Shown: positions 19,682 through 28,490 of the stretch, one piece after another
Position numbering within the stretch: the stretch's first letter is position 1
Layout of the letters: each line of letters starts with the position of its first letter
Assembly: GCF_001580365.1 (NCBI RefSeq)
Contig: NZ_CP014480.1
Span: 1,799,008-1,863,007 of the forward strand
Reading direction: 5' to 3'
Source of the DNA: Kocuria turfanensis
GTDB lineage: Bacteria > Actinomycetota > Actinomycetes > Actinomycetales > Micrococcaceae
DNA: 64,000 nucleotides
Program-made: the position numbers and the translations under genes
The notes under the pieces: generated by a model
The model's database searches: none
What the model was told of the DNA's origin: nothing
The model's input: the letters and a program-made list of their open reading frames with translations, nothing else

Positions 19682-21293
19682 CACGGTGCTCCGACGCCAG
19701 GGCGTGGTGGTCCAGGATCGCGCACACCCGGGGCAGGGCCGCCGCGACCAGCTGCCGGCTGTGCTCGTGGCGGGGCGCGGCGAAGAACTCGCGGGTCGGC
19801 GCGAGCTCGACGAGGGCTCCGTGGTGGAGCACCGCGACCCGGTGGCTCATGTAGCGGATGACGCCCAGGTCGTGGGAGATCATGATCAGCGACAGCGGCC
19901 GGTCCCGGTGCAGCCGCAGCAGCAGGTCCAGGACGGTGCGCTGGGTCGCCGCGTCCAGGGCCGAGGTGGCCTCGTCGCAGATGAGCACCGACGGTTCCAG
20001 CAGCAGGGCCCGGGCGATGGTGAGCCGCTGCAGCTGCCCGCCCGAGCACTGGCCGGGATGCCGTTCCAGCAGCTCGGGGTCGAGCTCCACCTCGCGCACC
20101 GCGTCCAGGAGACGGGCCTCCCGCTCCTCCGCGGTGAGGTCCCTGTGCTGCCGCAGGGGGGCCTCCAGGCTGGTGCGCAGCCGCATGCGGGGGTCGAAGG
20201 AGTCGTGCGGTTCCTGGAAGACCAGCTGCACGGCCGTGCTCACCGGACCGGCGCCCTCGGCCGCCCCCGGCGCCCGGGCGACGCGTCCGGCGTCGGGGGT
20301 CTCCAGCCCGACGGCCAGACGGGCCAGGGTGCTCTTCCCGGAGCCGGACTGGCCCAGGACCCCGAGGATCTCCCGGTCGCGCAGCTCGAGCGTGACCTGT
20401 TCCAGGGCAGGGCGCCCACGGCGCCGGCCCGTGCCGAAGGTCTTGGTGACGCGTTCCAGCGCCAGCGCGGCACCCGTTCCCGCGGCGGGCGGCGGCGTGC
20501 CGGCGGGGGTCAGGGCCGCCGCCTCCAGCAGGGCCCGGGTGCACGCGCTCCGGGGACGGTTGAGCACGGTTCCGGCCGGGCCCGCCTCGACGACGCGCCC
20601 GGCGTCGAGCACCACCACGCGGTCCGCGTAGGCGGAGACGGTGGCCAGGTTGTGGCTGATGTAGAGCACCCCCAGCCCGCGGTCGCGCCGCTCCCGGTCG
20701 AGCAGCTCGAGGATCTGCCGCTCGAGGACCGTGTCGAGGGCGGAGGTCGGCTCGTCCGCGAGCAGCACCTCCGGCCGGCCGGCGAGGGCGAGGGCCACCA
20801 TGGCCCGCTGGGCCATGCCTCCGGAGAGCTGGTGGGGGTGCGCGCGTGCGCAGGACTCCGGGTCCCGAAAGCCCACCTCGGACAGCAGCTCGAGCGCCCG
20901 CTCCCGGGCCGCCCCGCCCCGGAGCCCGCCGTGGAGCCGCAGGGGTTCCCGCAGGTGCTCGAGGACGGTCCGGCGGGGATTGAACATCCGCTTGGGCTGC
21001 TGGTACAGCATGCCGATCCGCCCGCCGCGGACCCTGTTCAGCTCGGCCTCGCCCGCCCGGGCGAGGTCGCTCCCGCCCAGCCGGATCGATCCGGAGTCGA
21101 GCTGCACCTGCGGGGGCAGCAGGCCCAGGACGGACATGGCCGTCATCGTCTTGCCGCTGCCGGAGGCGCCGACCAGGGCCACGAACTCCCCCGGCGCCAC
21201 GGCGAGGTCGACCCCGCACAGCACCGGCCGGGGGGCTCCGGAGGGCCCTCGCCGGCTGACGTGCAGCTGCTCGACGCTCAGCCCCTCAGGCAT
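19668..21293 (-). CDS. Fused double ATP-binding protein of a NikDE/DppDF-type ABC importer
   Basis: A 541-aa protein containing two complete ABC ATPase domains. The first has Walker A GASGSGKT, signature LSGGMAQR and Walker B LLADEPTSALD. The second has GQSGSGKS, CSGGQLQR and LICDEATSALD. They are joined by a Pro/Ala linker near residue 270. Peptide/nickel/metallophore importers normally use two separate ATPases (DppD and DppF, NikD and NikE, CntD and CntF), so this is the fused version. It overlaps the permease gene upstream by 8 nt and the MFS gene downstream. Confidence 0.93.
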   Translation of the reverse strand: MPEGLSVEQLHVSRRGPSGAPRPVLCGVDLAVAPGEFVALVGASGSGKTMTAMSVLGLLPPQVQLDSGSIRLGGSDLARAGEAELNRVRGGRIGMLYQQPKRMFNPRRTVLEHLREPLRLHGGLRGGAARERALELLSEVGFRDPESCARAHPHQLSGGMAQRAMVALALAGRPEVLLADEPTSALDTVLERQILELLDRERRDRGLGVLYISHNLATVSAYADRVVVLDAGRVVEAGPAGTVLNRPRSACTRALLEAAALTPAGTPPPAAGTGAALALERVTKTFGTGRRRGRPALEQVTLELRDREILGVLGQSGSGKSTLARLAVGLETPDAGRVARAPGAAEGAGPVSTAVQLVFQEPHDSFDPRMRLRTSLEAPLRQHRDLTAEEREARLLDAVREVELDPELLERHPGQCSGGQLQRLTIARALLLEPSVLICDEATSALDAATQRTVLDLLLRLHRDRPLSLIMISHDLGVIRYMSHRVAVLHHGALVELAPTREFFAAPRHEHSRQLVAAALPRVCAILDHHALASEHRDVPA

Positions 21294-22131
21294 CCGGCAC
21301 CGTCCGGGAGGGCGCGGAGGAGAGCACCATGCGGGTGCTCGTCGCCCGGGCCAGGCGCTGGCCGACGAGGGTGACGCACAGGGCGACGACGAAGACCACC
21401 AGCCCGGGGGCGAGGATCGTCAGCGGGGACCGGGCCGCGTACGGCTGGGCGGCGGCCAGCATCGCCCCCCAGTCCGACTGCGGGGGCTGCACCCCCAGGC
21501 CCAGGTAGGACAGGGCTCCCACGGTGATCAGGAACTGCCCGAAGCGCAGCGTGGCCTGCCCGAGCAGCGGCCCCGCCAGGTGCGGCAGGACGTGGCGCAG
21601 CACGATGAAGGAGGGCGAGCAGCCGAGGACCCGGGCGGCCTCCACGAAGCCGCGTGCCGAGACGTCGTAGGTCAGCGCCCGGGCCAGCCGGGCGAACGGC
21701 GTCCAGCCGGTCACGGTCAGGGCCAGCAGCAGGGACAGGTGGCCGGGACCGAGCACGGCCACCAGGAACAGGGCCACGACCATCTCCGGCAGGGCCAGCA
21801 GGACGTCGCTGGTCCGGGTGAACAGCTCGTCCAGCCAGCCCCGGCGGCGGGCGCTGAGCACCCCGATGGCGGTGCCCGTCACCGCGGTGAGCACCGTGGC
21901 CAGCGCGGCGACGGTCAGGGAGAACCGCCCGCCGTCGAGGAGCCGGCTCAGCGTGTCCCGTCCCAGGTGGTCGGTGCCCAGCCAGTGGGCGGCGCTGGGC
22001 GGGGCGAGCCGGGCCGTGAGGTCCTGCGCGGCCGGCGGGTGGGGCGCGAGCCAGGGTGCGAGGGCCACGGCGAGCACGACGAGGGCCAGGACCGCCGACG
22101 CGGCCCACACGAGGGCGCGGCGCTCACGCAC
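21286..22131 (-). CDS. ABC importer permease, DppC/NikC/CntC type
   Basis: A 281-aa membrane protein with about six hydrophobic segments. The N-terminal HWLGTDHLGRDTLSRLLDGGR motif is typical of DppC-class subunits. An EAA loop (AARVLGCSPSFIVLRHVLPHLAGPL) docks with the ATPase. It overlaps the upstream permease gene by 8 nt. Confidence 0.92.
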   Translation of the reverse strand: MRERRALVWAASAVLALVVLAVALAPWLAPHPPAAQDLTARLAPPSAAHWLGTDHLGRDTLSRLLDGGRFSLTVAALATVLTAVTGTAIGVLSARRRGWLDELFTRTSDVLLALPEMVVALFLVAVLGPGHLSLLLALTVTGWTPFARLARALTYDVSARGFVEAARVLGCSPSFIVLRHVLPHLAGPLLGQATLRFGQFLITVGALSYLGLGVQPPQSDWGAMLAAAQPYAARSPLTILAPGLVVFVVALCVTLVGQRLARATSTRMVLSSAPSRTVPDA

Positions 22132-23065
22132 GGCGCCCCCTGAGCCGCGGGTTGAGCAGGCCGTGGACCAGGTCGGCGGCGGTGGTCAGCAGGACGGCCA
22201 GGCCCACGACGACGACCACGCCGCCCTGTGCCAGGGGGATGTCGCTGTTGCGCACCGCGTCGTAGAGCAGCCGCCCCATGCCGGGAATGGCGAAGACGAC
22301 CTCCACGATGACGGATCCGCCCAGCAGCCCGGCGAACCAGACGGCCACCAGCGTGGTCAGGGGCAGCAGGCCGTTGGGGAGCACGTGCCGCCGGAGCGTC
22401 CGGACCCGTCCGAGGCCGCGGGCCCGGGCGGCGACGACGTGCTCGGCGCCCAGCGCGTCGAGGACTCCTTCGCGCACGGCGGAGGTGAAGTAGCTCGTCG
22501 GCCGCAGCGCGAGGACGGCCACCGGCAGGACCGCGGAGGACGGCCCCGACCACCCGGCGGAGGGCAGCAGCGACAGGTTGAGGGCGAACACCAGCACGAG
22601 CACCGGGGCGAGCCAGTACTCCGGCACGGCGATGAACGCCTGGGTGACCGTGGTGATCACCCGGTCGGCGGCCCGGCCCTCCTGCAGCGCGGCGACGACG
22701 CCCAGGACCACCGAGACCGCCGCGGCCGCCCCGAGGGTCATCACCACGAGGCTCAGCGTGACCGCCAGGGCGGGCAGCACCTGCTCGGCCACCGGGGTGC
22801 GGCTGGCGTAGGACAGCCCCATGTCGCCCCCGAGCAGCCGGCCCAGCCACCGCAGGTACTGCATCATCAGGGGGTCCTGGAGTCCCAGGTCGGCGGCCAG
22901 GGCCTGGGCGACGGAGTCGTCGATCACCTCTCCGGCCACCCGGGACCGGATGATCTTGCGCACCGGGTCCCCCGGTGTCACGTAGGGGATGAGGAAGACC
23001 ACGAAGGACGCGAGCAGGACGGTGATCCCCAGGGTCGCCGTCCGCCGGGCGAGGAAGGCCGTCAC
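22124..23065 (-). CDS. ABC importer permease, DppB/NikB/CntB type
   Basis: A 313-aa membrane protein. DppB-class signs are TLGITVLLASFVVFLIPYVTPGDP near the N-terminus, DLGLQDPLMMQYLRWLGRLLGGDMG and the EAA loop ARARGLGRVRTLRRHVLPNGLLP. The GTG at 23065 is chosen because it places the first transmembrane helix at the usual distance and has GGAAGGACGGG upstream. The longer frame adds Arg/Pro-rich residues unlike the family. Confidence 0.9.
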   Translation of the reverse strand: MTAFLARRTATLGITVLLASFVVFLIPYVTPGDPVRKIIRSRVAGEVIDDSVAQALAADLGLQDPLMMQYLRWLGRLLGGDMGLSYASRTPVAEQVLPALAVTLSLVVMTLGAAAAVSVVLGVVAALQEGRAADRVITTVTQAFIAVPEYWLAPVLVLVFALNLSLLPSAGWSGPSSAVLPVAVLALRPTSYFTSAVREGVLDALGAEHVVAARARGLGRVRTLRRHVLPNGLLPLTTLVAVWFAGLLGGSVIVEVVFAIPGMGRLLYDAVRNSDIPLAQGGVVVVVGLAVLLTTAADLVHGLLNPRLRGRRA

Positions 23066-23117
23066 GCGCGGTCCCGTCCTTCCGGTCGTCCCGGGGTCCT
23101 GGTGCTGCCGGTGGTGC

Positions 23118-24665
23118 TCACGAGGCGGGCTTGGTGGTCTCCGCGCGCAGCACGTACCGGGACAGCGGGTCCTGCCGGTGGTTCTGCAGATCGGCACGGA
23201 CCGCGTCGACGGCCTGCTCGTTGACCAGCCAGACGTTCACGGCCTGCTCCTCGAGGATCTCCCCGGCCCGGGCGTACAGCTCGTAGCGCTGCTCGGTGTC
23301 GGCGGTCCCGGCGGCCTGCGCCACGAGCCGGTCGTAGTCCTCGTCGCAGAAGTGGCTGAGGTTGTACGTGCCCTCGCAGGTGTAGTCGGCGGTGAGGAAG
23401 CCGATGGGGTCGGCGATGTCGATCAGGCGGTTGCGCTGGCTCAGCACCATGTCGTAGTCCCCGGCCAGCAGGTCCGGCTCCACGGCGGCGTACTCCTTGG
23501 TCGTGATGGTCACGGGGACCCCGACGCTCTTGAGGTTCTCCTGGATGACGGTGGCCACGTCGGCGAACTCGGCCCGCTCCACGATGGCGATGATCTCCAG
23601 CGGCCGCTCCGCGGTGTAGCCGGCGGCGGCCAGCAGCTCCTTCGCGGCGTCGGCGTCCTGCTGCGGGGCCTCGGCGCCCTCGGTCGCCCAGGGCTCGGAG
23701 GGCGCGAAGGGCCCGGTCGCCGGGAGGGCCGCCCCCTCGTAGACGCTGGCCGCCAGGGCGTCCAGATCCAGGGCCGAGCGGACGGCCTTGCGGAAGTCGA
23801 CGTCGTCGAACGGTGCCCGGCCGTTGTTCATGTACAGGGTCGCGGTGCGCGGGGACTCGGCCTTGAGGACCTCGACGGCGGAGTCGGCCTCCAGCGCGGC
23901 GACGTTGGCCGCCGGGATGGAGAGGGAGACGTCCGCCTCCCCGGTCTGGACCTGCGTGGCGCGGGTCGCCCCGTCGGTGATGAACCGGACCTCGGCGCCG
24001 GCCAGCTGGACCTCTCCGCCCCAGTAGTCCTCGTTGCGGTCCACGGTCAGGGACTGCTTGGGCTGCTCCGACACCGGGGTGAACGGCCCGGTGCAGTGCC
24101 CGAAGGGGTCCACCGACCCGCCCTCGAAGGCCGCCGGCGCCAGCACCCCGGTGTTGACGCTGGCCAGGCGGTACGGCACCAGCGGGCTCTCGGACGGGGT
24201 CGTGATCCGCACCGTGCGCTCGTCGACGGCCTCCACGCCGCTGACCACGGCGGGGCTGAAGGCGCGGGCCGGGACCTCCGCGTCGAGGACGGTCCGCAGC
24301 GAGGTCACCACCGCGTCGGCGGTCAGCGCCGTGCCGTCCTGGAACCGCACGCCCTCCCGCAGGGTGAACTCCCACTCCAGGGGCGAGACCTGCTCCCACT
24401 CCGTGGCCAGCGCCGGCACGATCTCGCCCGCCGCCTCGTCGTAGCGGGTCAGGGTCTCGAGGCACCCGGACAGGGACAGGATGTAGGCGGCGTCGCTCTC
24501 CAGCGCCCAGTCGGCGACCGGGGCGCGGAAGTTGTCCACCACGATCCGCTGCTCGCGGTCGGCCGCCCGGGCGGCACCTCCTTCCTCGCCGCTGAAGCCA
24601 CAGCCCGACAGGGCGAGAAGAGCCACGAGCCCGACGGGCGTCGCGGACCGGAGCGGAGAGCGCAC
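23118..24665 (-). CDS. SBP_bac_5 family substrate-binding lipoprotein (peptide/nickel/metallophore type)
   Basis: A 515-aa extracytoplasmic binding protein: signal peptide with lipobox LSGC, then the family pattern ILSLSGCLETLTRYDEAAGEIVPALATEWE and WEFTLREGVRFQDGTALTADAVV. Members bind oligopeptides, nickel-histidine or opine-type metallophores (CntA, NikA). The sequence does not tell which. It is the first gene of the operon, 74 bp downstream of an IdeR/DmdR-like iron box, which favours a metal-chelate ligand. Confidence 0.88.
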   Translation of the reverse strand: MRSPLRSATPVGLVALLALSGCGFSGEEGGAARAADREQRIVVDNFRAPVADWALESDAAYILSLSGCLETLTRYDEAAGEIVPALATEWEQVSPLEWEFTLREGVRFQDGTALTADAVVTSLRTVLDAEVPARAFSPAVVSGVEAVDERTVRITTPSESPLVPYRLASVNTGVLAPAAFEGGSVDPFGHCTGPFTPVSEQPKQSLTVDRNEDYWGGEVQLAGAEVRFITDGATRATQVQTGEADVSLSIPAANVAALEADSAVEVLKAESPRTATLYMNNGRAPFDDVDFRKAVRSALDLDALAASVYEGAALPATGPFAPSEPWATEGAEAPQQDADAAKELLAAAGYTAERPLEIIAIVERAEFADVATVIQENLKSVGVPVTITTKEYAAVEPDLLAGDYDMVLSQRNRLIDIADPIGFLTADYTCEGTYNLSHFCDEDYDRLVAQAAGTADTEQRYELYARAGEILEEQAVNVWLVNEQAVDAVRADLQNHRQDPLSRYVLRAETTKPAS

Positions 24666-24738
24666 GGGACCACCTCAGGTCGCCGCCCGAGGACGGCAGG
24701 GAATAAGGACACGGAAGAGTTCGGTAAAACCCCGGGGG

Positions 24739-24757
24739 AAAGGTTAGGGGAACCTAA
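24739..24757. promoter_or_regulatory. IdeR/DmdR1/DtxR-like iron box
   Basis: AAAGGTTAGGGGAACCTAA matches the actinobacterial iron-box consensus TTAGGTTAGGCTAACCTAA at 15 of 19 positions, by eye. It is strikingly A/T-containing in this GC-rich DNA. It lies 74 bp upstream of the binding-protein start and 164 bp upstream of the divergent GH13 gene. Iron-dependent repression of the transport operon is the expected outcome. Confidence 0.7.
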
Positions 24758-24920
24758 CCCCCGGGTCCACTCGGGCGCCGGGCCCCGTCATGAAGCGGCA
24801 CGGGTTTCGCCGCCCGTCACGCATGTCATATGCACCCGGGCGCGTCCGGGCTGACACCGCACCGGCGGCCTGGCACAGTAGGGGACGGACACCCCCGCCT
24901 GGACGATCCCGAGGAGTTCC

Positions 24921-26627
24921 ATGACGCAGCAGGCCGAGACGCCCCGCACGACCGCCGCCGGAGAGTGGTGGCGCTCCGCGGTGATCTACCAGATCTATCC
25001 GCGCTCCTTCAACGACGGCAACGGTGACGGCATGGGTGACATCCCCGGCATCATCGACCGGCTGGACTACCTGGCGGACCTGGGCGTGGACGCCCTGTGG
25101 CTGTCCCCGTTCTACGTCTCCCCCCAGCACGACGCCGGCTACGACGTCTCCGACTACCGGGACATCGACCCCCGCTTCGGCACGCTCGAGGACTTCGACC
25201 GGATGCGCGCCCGCATGGCGGAGCTGGGCATGCGGCTGATCGTGGACCTCGTGCCCAACCACACTTCCAGCGAGCACGAGTGGTTCCGGGCGGCCGTGGC
25301 GGCCGGGCCCGGCAGCCCCGAGCGGGAGCGCTACATGTTCCGGGAGGGCCGGGGCGAGCACGGCGAGCTGCCCCCGAACAACTGGCGCTCCGTGTTCGGC
25401 GGTGAGGCGTGGACGCGGCTGCCGGACGGTCAGTGGTACCTGCACCTGTTCGACAGCACCCAGCCGGACCTCAACTGGGAGAACCCGGAGGTGTGGGAGG
25501 AGTTCCGCTCCGTCCTGCGCTTCTGGCTGGACCGCGGCGCGGACGGCTTCCGCGTGGACGTGGCCCACGGTCTGGTCAAGGCCGAGGGCCTGCCGGACTG
25601 GGACCACCAGGTGCACATGGTGGAGGGCGAGCACGACGCCCGGGAGCACGACGAGCCGGACACCCCCATGAGCACCGGCAGCCCCTACTTCGACCAGGAC
25701 GGGGTGCACGAGGTCTACCGCGACTGGCACCGGGTGCTCGCCGAGTACGACGGCGACCGGATGATGGTGGCCGAGGCGTGGGTCGAGCCGGCCCACCGGC
25801 TGGCCATGTACGTGCGCTCCGACGAGATGCACCAGGCCTTCAACTTCGACTTCCTGGTCGCCGGGTGGGACTGGGCGCGGCTGTCCCGGGCGATCGGGGA
25901 CTCGCTGGCCGAGTCCGCGAAGGTCGGGGCGCCCACCACCTGGGTGCTCTCCAACCACGACACGGTCCGGCACGTCTCCCGCTTCGGGCTCTCGGACCCG
26001 ATCGCCTATCCCAAGGGGATCGACGCGGACAGCGAGCAGCCGGACCACGACCAGGGCCTGACCCGGGGCCGTGCCGCCGCCCTGGTGGAGCTCGCCCTGC
26101 CGGGCTCCGCCTACCTGTACCAGGGGGACGAGCTGGGCCTGCCCGACCACACGGGGCTGCCTGCCGAGCTGCGGCAGGACCCGGCGTTCGCCCGCACCGG
26201 GGGCGAGGAGATCGGCCGCGACGGCTGCCGCGTGCCGCTGCCCTGGGCCGCCGGTGAGCCCGGCCACGGCTTCGGCCCCGAGCCGTGGCTGCCGCAGCCC
26301 GAGGCCTTCGGGGAGCTGGCGGCGGACCTGCAGGTGGGCGTCCCCGGGTCCACGCACTCGCTGTACCGCACCGCCATCGCCCTGCGCCGGGAGCTCGGCC
26401 TGGGCCGGGGCGCGTTCGCCTGGCACGAGGCGCACGACGCCGCGACGGGCCTGCTCGCCTTCGTGCGCACCACCGAGACCGGGCAGCGGGTGCTGGTGGC
26501 GGCGAACCTGGGCACCGCCCCGGTGCCTCTGCCCGCCGGAGAGCTGCTGGTGGCCAGCCGGGAGGACGCCGTGGCCGACGGCGCGCTGCGGCCCGAGCGG
26601 GCGGTGTGGGTGCGCCTGGCGGACTGA
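24921..26627 (+). CDS. GH13 alpha-glucosidase (oligo-1,6-glucosidase/maltase type)
   Basis: A 568-aa alpha-amylase-family enzyme: (beta/alpha)8 barrel with WWRSAVIYQIYPRSFNDGNGDG, DLVPNHTS, the nucleophile segment DGFRVDVAHG, acid segment MMVAEAWV and LSNHDTVRH, then a C-terminal beta domain. Members release glucose from the non-reducing ends of maltose, isomaltose or sucrose. There is no signal peptide, so it is cytoplasmic. A GAGGAG site precedes the ATG. The divergent spacer holds an A/T-rich inverted repeat GCATGTCATATGC at 24821-24833, possibly its operator. Confidence 0.93.
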   Translation: MTQQAETPRTTAAGEWWRSAVIYQIYPRSFNDGNGDGMGDIPGIIDRLDYLADLGVDALWLSPFYVSPQHDAGYDVSDYRDIDPRFGTLEDFDRMRARMAELGMRLIVDLVPNHTSSEHEWFRAAVAAGPGSPERERYMFREGRGEHGELPPNNWRSVFGGEAWTRLPDGQWYLHLFDSTQPDLNWENPEVWEEFRSVLRFWLDRGADGFRVDVAHGLVKAEGLPDWDHQVHMVEGEHDAREHDEPDTPMSTGSPYFDQDGVHEVYRDWHRVLAEYDGDRMMVAEAWVEPAHRLAMYVRSDEMHQAFNFDFLVAGWDWARLSRAIGDSLAESAKVGAPTTWVLSNHDTVRHVSRFGLSDPIAYPKGIDADSEQPDHDQGLTRGRAAALVELALPGSAYLYQGDELGLPDHTGLPAELRQDPAFARTGGEEIGRDGCRVPLPWAAGEPGHGFGPEPWLPQPEAFGELAADLQVGVPGSTHSLYRTAIALRRELGLGRGAFAWHEAHDAATGLLAFVRTTETGQRVLVAANLGTAPVPLPAGELLVASREDAVADGALRPERAVWVRLAD

Positions 26628-26643
26628 CCCGCGGCGGGTCAGT
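26623..26643. terminator. Compact bidirectional hairpin spanning two convergent stop codons
   Basis: A 9-bp stem (ACTGACCCG / CGGGTCAGT) with a 3-nt loop contains the TGA of the GH13 gene and the complementary stop of the gene at 26639. Confidence 0.6.
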
Positions 26644-27136
26644 GGCTGGTGCGGCCCCGGCCCGAGGCGAGCACGGGGGCGAGCAGCCGGTCGGCCAGCG
26701 CCCCGGTCAGCACCGAGTAGACCGCCTTGTGCAGGACGTCGACGGTCAGCTCCTGGACCGGCCAGGACGCCGGCGGGGCGCCCACACCGGTCGCGTTCTC
26801 CACCGTCTGGTCGAACGCGAGCCGGACCACGGTGTGCCACGCGTTGGCGGACCCGCCGCGGATGCCCGTGACCGCCCACACGCCGCGCAGGGAGCCCAGG
26901 GCGGCCCCGGTGCCGTAGTGCATCACGGAGTTCCAGCCCCGGGGCCGCTCGTCGTCGCCCGGGTGCTGCCCCAGCAGGGTCAGCAGGGCACGGCCGGGGA
27001 CGTAGGAGTTCGGGCGCCGGGTGAGGGCCTGCTCGGCCTTCTCCCCCACCACCATCCCGGCGGCGCCGATCACCCCGGCTGCGGCGCCGATCCCGGCGGC
27101 GCGCAGCAGCAGGTCCGGACGGGAGGCGGCGGTCAT
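26639..27136 (-). CDS. Conserved hypothetical membrane-associated protein
   Basis: A 165-aa protein with one clear N-terminal hydrophobic segment (AAGIGAAAGVIGAAGMVVG) and a second weaker one (MHYGTGAALGSLRGVW). I recognise no family with certainty. The 4-nt overlap (ATGA) with the small gene upstream shows that both are translated together. Confidence 0.7.
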   Translation of the reverse strand: MTAASRPDLLLRAAGIGAAAGVIGAAGMVVGEKAEQALTRRPNSYVPGRALLTLLGQHPGDDERPRGWNSVMHYGTGAALGSLRGVWAVTGIRGGSANAWHTVVRLAFDQTVENATGVGAPPASWPVQELTVDVLHKAVYSVLTGALADRLLAPVLASGRGRTSH

Positions 27137-27288
27137 GCCCGGTCCCCCTCGTCCTCGAGCCCCTGTCGCGCCAGGTCGCGGTCCAGCTCGGCGCCCGGCT
27201 CGACGACCACGCCGTCCTCGCGCTGGTCCCCGACCGGCCCGCGCCCCGGTTCCTGCGCCGGTCCTTGCTCCCGCTGCTGCTCGCTCAT
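27133..27288 (-). CDS. Small acidic/Gln-rich protein, 51 aa
   Basis: A short frame starting MSEQQREQGPAQEPGRG and ending LEDEGDRA, highly charged and probably disordered. Support comes from a perfect GGAAGGAG ribosome site 5 nt before the ATG and the 4-nt overlap with the next gene. Function unknown. Confidence 0.6.
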   Translation of the reverse strand: MSEQQREQGPAQEPGRGPVGDQREDGVVVEPGAELDRDLARQGLEDEGDRA

Positions 27289-27352
27289 GGTCGCTCCTTC
27301 CGTTCGGGCACCCGGCCCGGGCGGCCCGCGGCCAGTATAGACAGGAAGCTGA

Positions 27353-27826
27353 TCAGTTGGGTCGGTCCGTGGGCGGGGCGGTCCCGCCGCAGCGCCGCTG
27401 CAGCCAGTCGTCGACCGGGGCGAGCGTGCGCTGCAGACCGGCGAGCTCGACCGGCTGCAGCGAGTCGCCCGCGGCGCGCAGATCGGCCACGGCGGTGTCG
27501 AAGGCCGGCCGGAGATCGGCGGGCATCCCGGGGGCGAGCTGCTGCACGGAGTCCGCCGCCCGGCCGGGGTCGAAGCCGGGGTGCGGCCCGTCGGTGGACA
27601 GCGGCACGAGCATCAGGGCGGTGTAGGCGCCGGCGACGTCGAAACAGGTCTCCGGGCCCGGGGAGTCCCCGGGAGGGGCCGGGGCGGGGGTGGTCGGTCC
27701 CGGCACCGGCTCCAGGACGAACCCCTGCTGCTGACCGGTGCCGCATCCGGTCAGGGCGAGCAGGCACAGCACGGCGGGAACGAGCACTGCGCCGGGTGCG
27801 CTCGGGCGTCGGGACGGGCGGGTCAC
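27353..27826 (-). CDS. Putative lipoprotein, unknown function
   Basis: A 157-aa exported protein from a GTG start: short Arg-rich n-region, hydrophobic core VLVPAVLCLLALTGC (lipobox), Pro-rich linker, then a helical domain with two cysteines (CFDVAGAYTALMLVPL, DWLQRRCGG) that may form a disulfide. An upstream ATG at 27886 would add 20 residues and overlap the terminator hairpin region, so it was not chosen. No family recognised. Confidence 0.68.
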   Translation of the reverse strand: MTRPSRRPSAPGAVLVPAVLCLLALTGCGTGQQQGFVLEPVPGPTTPAPAPPGDSPGPETCFDVAGAYTALMLVPLSTDGPHPGFDPGRAADSVQQLAPGMPADLRPAFDTAVADLRAAGDSLQPVELAGLQRTLAPVDDWLQRRCGGTAPPTDRPN

Positions 27827-27888
27827 GGCTCCAGAATACGGAGCGAACCTCGGCGCGGGCTGGCAGCGGGTGAGGGGGCCGGACATGA

Positions 27889-27926
27889 GAAGAACCGCCG
27901 GCCCCCGTGGGGACCGGCGGTTCTTC
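27889..27926 (-). terminator. Terminator of the tRNA cluster
   Basis: A 13-bp perfect stem (GAAGAACCGCCGG and its complement) with a further partly paired C/G-rich inner part, 6 bp beyond the 3' end of tRNA-Phe. Confidence 0.75.
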
Positions 27927-27931
27927 CGCGG

Positions 27932-28004
27932 TGGCTCCGACCGGCGTCGATCCGGTGACCTTACGATTTTCAGTCGTACGCTCTACCAACTGAGCTACAG
28001 AGCC
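27932..28004 (-). tRNA. tRNA-Phe (GAA)
   Basis: A 73-nt cloverleaf: acceptor GGCTCTG/CGGAGCC, D-arm GCTC...GAGC, anticodon loop ACTGAAAAT with GAA, T-arm with the GGATCGACGCC-type loop, discriminator A. No encoded CCA. Last of three tRNAs. Confidence 0.95.
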
Positions 28005-28081
28005 CCGGCACATCCGAGGCGGATATGCCGCGACGGCGTCGCACCACGGAAAGACCTCTTCCGCTGTGAACGCCGCCTGAG

Positions 28082-28155
28082 CGACCCTGACGGGACTTGA
28101 ACCCGCGACCTCCGCCGTGACAGGGCGGCACGCTAACCAACTGCGCTACAGGGCC
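28082..28155 (-). tRNA. tRNA-Asp (GTC)
   Basis: A 74-nt cloverleaf: acceptor GGCCCTG/CAGGGTC, anticodon GTC in CCTGTCACG, T-loop GTTCAAGTC, discriminator G. No encoded CCA. Middle gene of the cluster. Confidence 0.95.
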
Positions 28156-28235
28156 TTGCTGTTTCCAACGAGGACTGATCTTACCAGCATTCCTCGCCGG
28201 TTGTGCAAATCGGTGGGAGGCCCACCTGCTTCGCG

Positions 28236-28308
28236 TACCCCCAACGGGATTCGAACCCGTGCCGCCGCCGTGAAAGGGCGGTGTCCTAGGCCGCTAGACG
28301 ATGGGGGC
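28236..28308 (-). tRNA. tRNA-Glu (TTC)
   Basis: A 73-nt cloverleaf: acceptor GCCCCCA/TGGGGGT, D-arm CGTCTAGCGGCC, anticodon TTC in CCTTTCACG, T-loop GTTCGAATC, discriminator A. First of the cluster. Order of transcription is Glu, Asp, Phe. Confidence 0.95.
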
Positions 28309-28490
28309 CAGAACGCCCGCGCCGGCGGCCACGGACTCGACGACCGAGGACCCTGACACGGGAGAAACCGAGTACAGCTTAGGGCTTCGCCCGGAATTCG
28401 CACAATTGCGGTGCGGGCCGGTCCCCCGGCGGCACCCGTGCGGCCGGCACCCCCGTGCGTCCGGGCCGCGCGTGGGGTAGGAAGGGGGGC

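Noticed and set aside
19617..21374. Long plus-strand open frames opposite the transporter operon
   Set aside because: Composition is typical of GC-driven shadow frames. The minus-strand genes have clear motifs.
24921..26627. Trehalose synthase for the GH13 gene
   Set aside because: Motifs and length (568 aa) fit oligo-1,6-glucosidase/maltase-type enzymes, and no fused maltokinase is seen.
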